A DNA stretch of 64,000 nt from Nelumbo lutea (Eukaryota; Streptophyta; Magnoliopsida; Proteales; Nelumbonaceae). The position numbers and the translations under genes were made by a program. The DNA lies in NCBI GenBank assembly GCA_022828595.1, contig JAKGHH010000001.1, forward strand, positions 75,264,401 through 75,328,400, given 5' to 3'. Positions 10,752-21,116 of this stretch are shown piece after piece; the first letter of the stretch is position 1; every line of letters starts with the position of its first letter. The notes under the pieces were generated by a model, which worked only from the letters and a program-made list of their open reading frames with translations, was not told the origin of the DNA and ran no database searches.

Positions 10752-11451
10752 TGATTTAGCTCGATCTGACTGCTCCCAATTGGAAGTGACTTGGTTTCCA
10801 GACGGGCGGCGGACTGAACTTGCAAGGATATCAGAGAACCCCGAGATGCTAACCTGGCGAGGTCGCTCCGATGCTTAAGTCAGTAGGCTAGTAGAGAGTT
10901 AAAATTGATTGAAAATGAGAGAGCTTTAGAGTAGGGAATCACGCATACCTTGCACCCCTGGGGGTGGAGCCTTTATATAATGGAGTCCTTGTAGGTTTCG
11001 CAGAGTAGTTCTAGAATCCTCATCACGATGAGATCCGTTTCCGTGATAATGGGAGATGGTGTTGTTAACTGATAAGGTTTATCGAGTCCGCTCGAATCGG
11101 CCAGGGGAGATAACGCTGGTTGTTACGCGGCGTGATCCCGTGAAGTCTGGGAACCGTCGGAGGGATTTTTGGGAACCTCACAGTGGTACGTCAGTATCCC
11201 CTAGCTGACGCCTTTAAGTCCCGAACTGAACTAAATGTCGAAGTGCCTTGGCCGCCAAGTGTTCTTGTTGCGATTTGGTATTGAGGCAATCTCATTTCGA
11301 GGTGACCTTGTCTCGAGGTCACTTTAGCCCGAGAAAGGTGGGTACCCGAGACTGTTACGCTATGTGCTGATCATGCTGAACTATCATCTGTTAGTCAGGT
11401 CGTGTCCACGTATCCCCTTGTTAAGAAATTGGGCCAAATCACCCTTCATCA
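10752..11451 (-). repeat. 5' LTR of element A
   Basis: The right-hand 700-bp LTR is upstream for gag-pol. On the plus strand it starts TGATTTAGCTCGATCTGAC and ends CCCTTCATCA. It contains the sense promoter TATA at 10972-10979. Confidence 0.93.
10972..10979 (-). promoter_or_regulatory. TATA box in the 5' LTR of element A
   Basis: On the minus strand TATATAAA occurs in the context CATTATATAAAGGCTCC, about 290 bp before the gag ATG and about 220 bp before the LTR end. The same motif is kept in the 3' LTR near 1378-1385. It is the likely core promoter for genomic RNA. Confidence 0.65.
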
Positions 11452-14287
11452 CCCCTCAACAAAACAATTATGTGGAAATACTGAGCAAAAGGGAACAAAC
11501 GTTTGCAAAGTTGAAACTTGAAAGTATGTCAAAATGTATCCCGAGAATGACATGTGGTAGGCGCATACAAACAAGGAAGTATGAAATCAAAAGAAATATA
11601 CTCCATGAATTACGGCTTGACATCCATCTAAGGCCAAACATAGCAAAGTTTTGCCACTTTCCCACCAGAGTTATCCTCTGTGTTTGCTGAAACCTTTGGC
11701 CAGATCTCATCCCTTTCTATTTCTATTTGTTAAATTAAACCTCTTGTAAATAATAATAACTCTCTTGATGTACTTGACAACAAATTCCTATTGTAGATGC
11801 AAACTCAAGCATCCAAGAAAACTTTTTCTTTTTTCTTTTTTGTAAAAATGAAACCTTAAAGAATACAACTTCACTTCAACTTGTTTTCAATTCCGGACTC
11901 ATTTTCTTTTAAAAAAAAGTACCAAGAGACAAGAGTGAATTCACTTTTTTGCCCCTCTTCTCCACTTAACGTGAGTGGGCTGGACCCCACGGTACACCAA
12001 GTCAACATACTATATTTCCTTTAATTTTAATATCTCAAGTGTGGTACATGTACCAACCGGCATAAGCTGACAATAACGCAACATTTGAATATATATTTTT
12101 TATTTTTATTTTTTGGCTGCGTGACAACAAAGCAGTGTTGACTGTTGAATAAAGTTTCAATTTACATGTCTGAATTATTATTATTATTATTATTTATAAA
12201 AAAACCCAAAAACATTATTACAAAACTTAAAAAAACTGCAAGCCAATATGTTGGATAAACCATGTCATGTGAAAACACATAAATGGAAGCTAGGCTTAGC
12301 AGTTTTCTAAAGGCACTTATGTGTTGGTAATAATATCTGACAGATTTGATTTTTTGTGTCTGTGTCTGTGTTTAATTATCATGTTTAGAGGATATAAACT
12401 GGTTTTTCTGCAAGAAATTAATCTATCCTATCATGAATCATTTCTGTAAAATGGTAAAAAATAAAAGAACAGAAATTCCTTTGTGGTTAATCCAACTATA
12501 TGAATATATATAGTCTCTTCAACTCTGTTATATATTGTTCTTGACTGCCTCTTCTCAATACTCTAATATTTCATATTGCTTCTAAGTAAGTTGTAACCAT
12601 GGGATCTCCATCTTCTCGTTTTCATGAGAGGGAAAGCCATAAAATTTTGTTCTCTTAACTGTAGATGAAGACTTTATAACAAAGATGTTGGGGGTGGGGG
12701 AGGACCAGAAAAGGGATCTATTCCAAACCTGCACGAAAGGACCCAAACAGTAATTGAAACCGATGCAGAAAGAAAGGTACAGAAATGCCAAAAACAGTTC
12801 GGGGTTCAACTCCTCTGCAAAAAGGTGTTACATGGAAGATACCAACTGGGAAGATTCTCCAAAGGATCAATCAATATTGTTGCTTACAACTTGTAAAAAG
12901 GTTTTTGGGGTTAATCCAATTCCATTCTATATTATGATTACTTGGCATTCCATTGAATGTGGAGGCATGGGATCAAATTACCATGTAATGTGTGATGGAT
13001 CAAATTACCAAATGGCAAAATTGGATTTGCTGACCTCATAACCTCACATGTTTGGGACAAGGCTTAGAAGATGATGATGAATGATTAACAGAAATATATA
13101 TATCAAATAAAACATAAAAAAATAGTTAAGTGAAAATTAAGGGTTTTAACAAAAAATAAAAAGAGATGATGATGAACGATTAACAGAAAAATCAGTTAAA
13201 TCATAGCAAGCAAGATGAAAAATTAAGGTGGGAGGTTCCCCCACTTTACACACTATTCTATTTCTATATTTCTAATGGGGAAGTTAGTGGGTGGGATACT
13301 GGGATATATAGCTTTGAAAGGTGGGAGTGGATGTTGGTGAAGAATTTTATCCAACAATGTAACCAGCCAACCACCACCTGATTGATCCCAACTACCCACC
13401 ATCACCTGAAGGGATCATCATTCATTCATTCATCATCTCAGGACTGAGGAGGAGCCATTAGGCGGGCCCATTAGTAGTACATTGCAGATTTGCAGCCCTG
13501 GGTGTAGAGAGTAGAGACTGAACTCAGACACAATACTAGGATGGATCGATCATCGTTTTTCCTAGGTGCATTTAATCGTTTTGAATCTTTCGATTGATTC
13601 AACATCATAAATGTTATGCCCTTCCCTAAAATTATTATTTATTTTAGGATTGAGATCGAATATAATAAACTATTCGGGTATGTCTCTAATATCAAGCTTA
13701 GGATTGGACATGTGACCCATTTAGTATATGTACGGTGGTTTGGATTGACCACGCTATCCCCTTCTATCGTATAGGAATAGGATGGTTCGTGCAGGGAAGC
13801 TTCCTGCTTGACCCGATTACTGATCTGAAGACTGAACCGTTTCTTAACCCTTTATTTGTTTCTTCAAGCAAAACGACGTTCTTTGTCTCCAAACGGGGCC
13901 CATCACTCTCCAGAGTCCAATCCCATCATCAAGACTCGGGTGAGGATTGAGGAGGGAGAATAATATTTCTGTGTTGCGAGTTCTATCTTTCTCAAGTAAG
14001 TTAGGTCTCGGCGTCTCGCCAAAGCGCGGAAAATGACGCAAGTGCCAGCAGCAGCCAACGGGACACGCAACCGCAAGCACTTCCGGGCAACGGGCAGCAA
14101 TAAACGGCGTTGCCCTCGATTTACTAACGCCGTCGCCGGCTCTGACGGAGAAACAATCATTCGCTACTTTCGAACGGTCCGACCCTAAGCCTCGTTACTA
14201 GAATCACAGGCTCGGACTTGGGCTCCGGAGCAAAAGTGCCTCGAAAAAGCCAAGCGAAACGAAAGACGGAAAAAAATGGCGTAAAGA
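11452..14287. other. Intergenic, no gene recognised
   Basis: AT-rich non-coding sequence between element A and the bromodomain gene. Short open frames (for example 11468-11710 minus and 12754-13041 plus) have no recognisable motif. A small imperfect duplication of the type GATGATGATGAAYGATTAACAGAAA occurs near 13067 and 13161. The last 400 bp become GC-richer and probably hold the promoter and 5' leader of the bromodomain gene; no clear TATA box was found. Confidence 0.6.
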
Positions 14288-14321
14288 GGAGAGAGGAGAG
14301 AGAGAGAGAGAGAGAGAGAGA
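14288..14321. repeat. (GA)n microsatellite in the 5' leader
   Basis: A run of GA dinucleotides ends 23 bp before the start codon of the bromodomain gene. GA/CT tracts are common in plant 5' leaders and core promoters, so it may be transcribed. Confidence 0.85.
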
Positions 14322-14344
14322 AACGGAGGCTCGGGAAGGACAAG

Positions 14345-17300
14345 ATGGGCAAGATCGCGAGGAAGAAGAAAGGCCGACCGTCAAAGGCGGAGCTCGCCCT
14401 GCGCGATGGTCTTCGCCGGAACCCGCCGTCGGAGCCTCTTCCGGAAACCGACCTTCGCCGGAGCCTCCGCCGCCGGAATCTGACGTTCCACGGCGACCTC
14501 GACGACTATGACGACGACGAGGAAGATGACGAGGACGAGAGGAGAAAGAAAAAGCTGAAGTTGGTATTGAAGCTCCCCCAAAAAGCGGGTTTCGGTGGTG
14601 TTGACTCGTCTGGGAGTCTAACTCGAGCAGATGCGGGGAACGTGGCCCACGCGTCTGCTCCGGAATCTCGTTCGGACGCTGCAGCAACAACTGCTGTTGT
14701 GTCTGCTTCCTCCTCGGAATACGGAGACGGTAATAAGCCCTTTAAGAAGCGGAGAATCGACGGCGATGACGGCGCTTACGACGACGGTGACGGTGATGAC
14801 GATGATGAAGATGATGATGCACGGTCCATTGGATCTGGTGATCAGAAGAAGGTATTCGTTTAGGAATCGCTGGCTCATCACCATTACTACTACTATCAGT
14901 AGCTGTGGTAGTAGTAGGATAGGCGTGCCCTCTTGTTCATCTTCTCGCAGAGTCCAGCTCAGCTCAATCCCCAAAATCCAAACTCCTGAGATTTTTCTAA
15001 TTGGTCCAGGCTTCTACTATACTTCTCTGTCGGGTTGGGTTCTCTATCTCTTGATTTTAACTGTCGGGGGTCAACCGTCAAAACTAACCCCCACAGAATC
15101 TGATCACGCTCCACCTTTCTCTCTCCTGTCTCCTTTCTCTGTCACACATCACATACATAAAACACCGTCTTGCTTCATTATATTTATTTATATAAATATA
15201 TCTGGCTCATATTTGCTTTAGAATTAATTTTTCCCATTTACGGCAGGAAAGAGGGAGAAATGACAGTTCCAGAAGGACGAACTCTGTTCTGGGTTGGTTA
15301 TAATTTTCGGATTTCTCTTGATTTTGTCTTTCAATTTTGAATTTTATTTGGTTGTTGAGTTTATTTATTTTTTGCTTGTGTTGATCAGGCGCATCGTCTG
15401 CTTCCCAGTTAGGGACTCCAATGCCGGATAAGAAATCTTTGGAGTTGATTCTCGATAAGCTTCAGAAGTATGAGACATGCCATGTTCAAACAGATATAGT
15501 CTCTTTCTCCTACAATGCCATTTCTTTCAACTGTAAACTAAGAGCTTCCTTGATGTTGAATGTTGCAGGAAAGATACGTATGGTGTTTATGCAGAGCCTG
15601 TTGATCCAGAGGAGGTAGCTCTGCAAATTTGTTTCTTTTTATTTTCTCACCCGCATTCCCCAATACCCTTATATGAATGTTTTAGTATAGTGGAGTTTGT
15701 GACTGTGCTGGTTCTTCCAGCTTCCTGACTATCACGACGTGATTGAGCACCCAATGGATTTTAGCACCATAAGGAAGAAGCTGGCAAGCGGGGCATACTC
15801 TAACTTTGAGCAGTTTGAGGTAGGTGTCCGCGGTTTGATCTTTGGCAGTATTTATTTAAATTTTTGTATTGTTCAAGAGGAAGAAATCCTGTTTATACCA
15901 TGGCTAAGGTGTCTTTATTAGATTGGGTATTTAGGGGATCGTAACGGCTATCAGTATCTCTAATGTTGTTTCCGCTCTGCTGTTTCTTTCGCATTCTTTC
16001 ATCGTAAGAGTCCATTTCTTTTAACTTAAATGTAGCGCGTAATGCTGAAGCCTGCCTGCTTGTATTTTTTTTCCTCCATTTAGTGTTTCTTTCTCTATTA
16101 TTCTCTTTTCTGAAGAGGTCTAATTATCTTATCTCTTTCTTACTTGTATATAATAAATACACACATTTTTCTCCCATTTATAGTGCCTTGTTCCATAGAA
16201 TATGTTATAACTGCTTCCGCCTCCAGGTGTTATAAATATTTATTTTCATTTTCTATTATTTATTCTCTAGAGTACATAATTTTTCTTTTATGGTTGACAT
16301 GCTAATGATTGTGAATGAATTCATAAAGGTAGAGTGTTGGACTGGATGCTTATTATGAGCATCATGAGCATCATGTAACCTTTCATGTATACTTGTCAGA
16401 GTTGTTTTGGCAACATGTTCACTCAATTAATTGAATACCGGTGCAAGGACGACATATAGTTATAAACAAAAGTTTTGTCAATTGTGATGTTTTATCTAAC
16501 TAGTACACCACTGCAAAATTACCATGGAAAGAGTCTTGTAAGATTACCCACAGAGCAAGGAGATATTCAGTCATCTCTTTTAACTTGTGGTACAGCTGCC
16601 TTTTAATGAGATTCTGTATGTGTGCAGGCAAACACTATGTCATAATTTTAGTGAAACATTCTCCCAAGCTTCTATTTTAGTATATTTTTTTCTTTATCCA
16701 ATGACACAGGGGGTCTATTTAGGTGCATGAAAGATTGAAAAAATAGGAACCTGATGGACTTAATGGGAAGCTTTTCTTCTGCCTATTCCCGATGGCAAGT
16801 CAATGTCCCCTGGCTTTCCCTTAGAATTGGAGAAAAAGAAATCTCAATGGTGCTGGATGCTTTTAGGTGGATATTTACTTGACTTTGCCAACAAGACTAA
16901 GGACTGGCAAGGGCAGCATCACACCCTAGTGAACATCTGCACCCTGATAACACATAGGACCTGTTTTTACTCTACATGTCTATAACTCCATGGCAAAAAA
17001 GCATACTATTTGTGTGGTCCTATATTTGGTTTTATGGGTCCATCCATGAGAACCTTGTTATACTACTTGGTTTTGGTCCATCTGACCTTGATATTTATTA
17101 GACAACTATACATTTTAAAAAGTTTTTCATTTATCTTGTTAGCACAAAATTTTCAAGAATGCATGCTCCATGCATGTTTGGGCACTCTTCACTCATCAGC
17201 AGGGAACTTGATCATTCTTATCTCTTTCAATCTAACTGAATTCTGTTCTACATCTATTCTATCAATTTCATATGTCAAGCCTGCTTTTATTCTTTCCTTT

Positions 17301-20300
17301 CTTTTTGCAGTATGTAGTATATATTTCTTTACTTCAATGCATATTAGTTCCCACTGATATGGCAAATAGAGCTAGTTTGTTTTGAAAGTTTCCAAGGAAA
17401 GAAAGCTTAGGTCAATTATTTGGTATAGTGTTGCACTATTAGAAGAGAGGTATGAAGCCACATGCGTTCAATTATTATAATCTCAAGATTGGTTCAAATT
17501 GACAAGTCCCTGCGCATAGAATAATACAGCAATAAATTAAATTTATCCCTGTTACACAAGATGTCCTTGATACAGATGTTATACTATTTCACAAGTTGTA
17601 TTTTTCTGTGCTTTTTTGGTTTGTAGTTACAATGTTGTTGACATGGCAGTGAAGGAATCTCTTGTTTATATTGCTTACTTCCTTCTAAGTCTAAGCAACA
17701 ATGTTCAAGAATAAGAAGTAATATGCTTTTGCCTTTTTGATATTGTTATACATAGGCTTCTAACCATAGTTTATACATGCAGAGCGATGTTTTCCTTATT
17801 TGCACAAATGCAATGCAATACAATGCCCCAGAAACCATATATTTTAAACAGGTAAAGCCTTTTATCCTGCTTTTTTTTTTGTTTATAGCCTAATCTTGTT
17901 TGGTTTGTTCCTAACGACTTGTTCTTCTAAAAAGGCACGATCCATACAAGAATTGGCCAGAAAGAAATTCCAGAAGTTACGAATTGATATTGGACGTACT
18001 GAGACAGAGCTCAAGTCAGAGGAAAAACCTAAAATAGGTTCTGTATTGAAGAAGCCAGTAAAGAAGTCCTTGTGCAGGAATACTCAGGAACCTCTTGGCT
18101 CTGATTTCTCCTCAGGTGCCACTCTTGCCACCACAGGTGATGCCTGTACCTGGTCAAATTTGGTGCAAGCTGAGAAGTCTAACCATGTTGATGGAGTTGG
18201 GGATGCCAATTCTTGCCTGATTGATAATAAACCAGAGAAGACAGAGGAGCAGCTTTCAGGTATTGACATATAGTAAGTTGCATTTTATCTAACATTTATA
18301 GGGTATTGATCCTCTTATTCTGCTTTATTTTCTTTCCACATCAACCGTTTTGCCAAACCACTCTGGGAGGTTGCATTTGGTAAGCTGTTCCTTTGAAAAA
18401 CAGTATAGAAATTTGTTACTCTTAATTTTCATGTTTAGGGGTGAAGTGATTTCTAACATGGCAATAATGTGCAAACACCTCACAGGAAACATAATCACAC
18501 AAAATAAAAAAAGCCATGTCAACATTATTTCTACCAATATATATATATATATATTTTTTGAGAAATCTGGTATTTACCAAATGCCTCAAACTTGGTGATT
18601 CCTGAGGAAGCAATTTTGAAGAATCATTTTGTCCTTTTACCAAACACCCACTTAAAAGTCTTAAGGCATCCATTTCTAAAGGAAGCGTGTAGGATATTTC
18701 AGGGATGGTAATGAGTTTCAAGATATTGGGAATATATTGTCAGTCTGTAATGATTCATGGATACCTGTACATGCCTAGTTTACTGGTTTTGGACACTATA
18801 TGCATCCTGATATGACACTTTATACAGTATGGCCACTTGTAGCATATATTTTATAGCACCAATATTCCTAAATCCTAAAATATGTAAAATGGCATGCTTT
18901 ACCATTATCATAGTATAAAAAATCTATATATATTATTCATTTAATTGAATTTGGCAAGATGTAAGTGTTGACTGATGACTCATAGTCTTAGCTTCAAAAA
19001 CCAGATACAATGGTACATGATATTGCATATTAAACGAATACCTGTGTCTGGAATCTTAGAATGGGACATGGATGATGTTATCTCCTGATATGGTTTTGCA
19101 TGATCCTCATTCACCTGGGATATGAATTCTAACATGTCTCTCTTAAATCATAATATGATTCAATCTTGTGTGAACCTTTAATCCATGATCCTGATTCCTC
19201 ATTTGTAGGTAAAACGTTGAACATGCATGCATAAAACTGTGCCTACAACATAATTTATGTGGTTCCTTTGCTTATTGCAGCATTTTTCTCTTGTTTCAGG
19301 GAAGGGGGTTCCATCCAAATTTGGGAGGAAGCCATTTGTTGTGGATGACAACTGTCGTGCAACTTACAACATATCCAACCAACCAGTGATCAGAACTGAG
19401 TCAATCTTTACAACTTTTGATGGCGAAAGCAAGCAGTTTGTTGCTGTATGTAATTAATTACATATTTCCTCCTTCCATAATTGTTTATTCTGTACTCACC
19501 CACTTTGGTTTTCTGAATCAGGTTGGCCTTCATGCGGACCATTCCTATGCAAGAAGCCTGGCACGTTTTGCTGCAACTCTTGGACCTATTGCTTGGAAAG
19601 TTGCCTCCCAGAGAATTGAGCAGGCACTGCCTGTGGGAGTTAAATTTGGCCGTGGGTGGGTTGGAGAATATGAACCTCTTCCAACACCTGTACTAATGGT
19701 TGAAAACAACAATCCAAAACAACCGGCTTGCATTACAAATTTGAATTGTAAACCTGAGTTGAGAAAAGATGACAGGAGTACAGAGGGATTAAAAGTTGCA
19801 CAAGATGAGGCTAAACTGGGTTTCAGAATTTTAAACTCATCTGGAATGGCATCTTGTATCAAGGCCCCAGATCCTGCAATAGTGCATGGTGGCTCTAATT
19901 TAGAAGGGAAGTTGTTTGGTGTTGTTGGAACCAAACCCATCATTAATTCTACATTACAGAGGCAAATGCCATCAATCGTGAATTTTGTCAAATCTAATAA
20001 TAATATTCCTCAACAAGTTGAGTTGAATTGCTCATCATCAGCTGGTGGGGGCCCTACTGAGATTGCACCAAGAAAGCAGTTGGAGTGCAGTTCAGAAATG
20101 ACAAGTTTGAGATTGCTTGAGATGGTGTCAAGAAATAGGAATCTTATGCAATCTATACCCTTCAAGAAGACAGAGTCTGAAGGGGCTGTTGCTGGAGGTT
20201 TGTCTAATGGGAAGGTTGTAACTAGCAGCTCCAATGGCAATAGACTAACCAGTTCATCCTCTAACGTTGTTCCTACCCAACCGTCTGGATATGTGAATTG

Positions 20301-20970
20301 CTTTCCTCGTGGAAGTCAAGAACAGGGTCTCAGTGACCCGGTTCAGTTGATGAAGATGTTAGCTGAAAAGACACAAAACCAGCAGAAATCTTCTATCTGC
20401 CCTATGGTTGATACTCAACCAGTTCCATCCTTGAGAAGAGATGATTCAAGCACTGTTCAATCCTCAAGAAGAGATGATTCAAGCACTGCTGCCAATACTG
20501 CTGCCCGGGCATGGATGTCTGTTGGGGCTGCAGAATTTAAACCAAGAGATAATTCGAGCTCACCCAAAATGCAGATTGCTGCTGCTGCTCTCTATAATCC
20601 AGCACGGGAACTCCCCCAACCTGTTTCGCGATGTGAGGAACTCCCTATTTCTAGTGGGCTGCAAATGCAGTCTGAGAAAAGTAGGTTCACCCCTAATGCA
20701 TTTCGTCCACAATCTTTCTATGTAGGTAATGGGGCACGTCATCAAAACAGTGGACCTATGATCCTCCCTCCATTAGTAACAACAGACTTAGCAAGGTTTC
20801 GGACAGAGTCACCTTGGCGGGGTCTTGTTCCACATACACAACCAAAGCAGAAGCAGGAAATGCTTCCTCCGGACTTGAACATTGGTTGCCAGTCATCAGG
20901 ATCTCCAGTGAGGCAGTCTTCAGGCATTATGGTTGATTCCCAACAGCCTGACCTGGCTTTACAACTCTGA
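14345..20970 (+). CDS. BRD9-like bromodomain protein (plant BRD1/2/13 class)
   Basis: Nine coding exons are inferred from GT-AG sites and matched phases: 14345-14851, 15247-15292, 15389-15467, 15569-15614, 15721-15819, 17783-17851, 17935-18259, 19300-19445 and 19522-20970. Together they give 921 residues. The protein opens MGKIARKKKGRPSK, an AT-hook-like basic segment. Acidic tracts follow at about 51-65 and 141-158, with KKRR (134-137) as a likely nuclear signal. The bromodomain is at about 200-297: LDKLQKKDTYGVYAEPVDPE, LPDYHDVIEHPMDF, and NAMQYN with acetyl-lysine-binding Asn273. A plant-conserved extension follows (391-500: FGRKPFVVDDN, YARSLARFAATLGPIAWK). The C-terminus has DLNIG (890-894) and ends in LALQL, both EAR-like. 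Arabidopsis members of this class are BAS-type SWI/SNF subunits, so the role is inferred as chromatin remodelling through acetylated histones. Intron 5 (1963 bp) and intron 7 (1040 bp) are long. Confidence 0.93.
20432..20497 (+). repeat. 33-bp in-frame tandem duplication in the bromodomain gene
   Basis: The codons for RRDDSST are repeated after 11 residues (SLRRDDSSTVQ, then SSRRDDSSTAA), with almost identical DNA at a period of 33 bp. It lies in the low-complexity Ser-rich C-terminal half, where length changes are probably tolerated. Confidence 0.85.
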
Positions 20971-21000
20971 AACTGAGTGGCATTTTGAGAGAGAAAGAAT

Positions 21001-21116
21001 GGAGATGAGAACTGGGATAAGGTACAATGGCCTAAAGTGGGAGGAGCTGACTACTCCTGGAGATGAGAACTGGGATAAGGTACAATGGCCTAAAGTGGGA
21101 GGAGCTGACTACTCCT
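21001..21116 (+). repeat. Perfect 58-bp tandem duplication in the 3' UTR
   Basis: Bases 21001-21058 and 21059-21116 are identical 58-mers beginning GGAGATGAGAACTGGGATAA and ending GAGCTGACTACTCCT. They start 30 bp after the stop of the bromodomain gene, so they should be in its 3' UTR. No mismatch was seen, so the duplication is recent or homogenised. Confidence 0.95.

Larger units (their letters stand above)
1157..11451 (-). mobile_element. Element A: Tat-lineage Ty3/gypsy LTR retrotransposon
   Basis: This is a complete 10.3-kb element oriented on the minus strand. Two 700-bp LTRs (1157-1856 and 10752-11451) both run TG...CA. A PBS lies inside the right LTR and a purine tract inside the left one. 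The internal region reads gag, protease, RT, RNase H, integrase on the minus strand (10684 to 4827), then a plus-strand antisense gene (2282-4186). The Tat lineage is inferred from the second RNase H-like domain and the extra antisense ORF. Flanking pentamers (TCACT at 1152-1156, CCCCT at 11452-11456) match at only 3 of 5 positions, so the TSD is eroded. Multiple stops and changed catalytic residues show it is dead. In the first ~76 aligned LTR bases I count about 13 differences, nearly all transitions, as expected of an old, methylated copy. Confidence 0.93.

Noticed and set aside
5940..10825. Plus-strand frames across gag-pol of element A (for example 6584-6922, 9263-9508 and 10154-10444)
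   Set aside because: They are antisense shadows of Gag-Pol coding sequence. Unlike the frame at 2282-4186 they have no domain, no promoter and no counterpart in element B.
1152..11456. A clean 5-bp TSD around element A
   Set aside because: TCACT and CCCCT match at only 3 of 5 positions. I do not claim it as intact.
12754..13041. Plus-strand frame of 95 codons
   Set aside because: No recognisable motif, no splice or codon-bias support, and no second copy in the window.
14157..14690. Long minus-strand open frame (177 residues) over the first bromodomain exon
   Set aside because: It is the antisense shadow of a GC-rich, acidic-repeat exon; its Ser/Arg-rich product has no motif, and the plus-strand exon is clearly coding.
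19417..19521. Extending the last bromodomain exon upstream to an ATG at 19418
   Set aside because: This stretch is exon 8 end plus intron 8. The GT at 19446, the AG at 19520-19521 and the protein match (FVA then VGLHADHSYARSLARF) support splicing instead.
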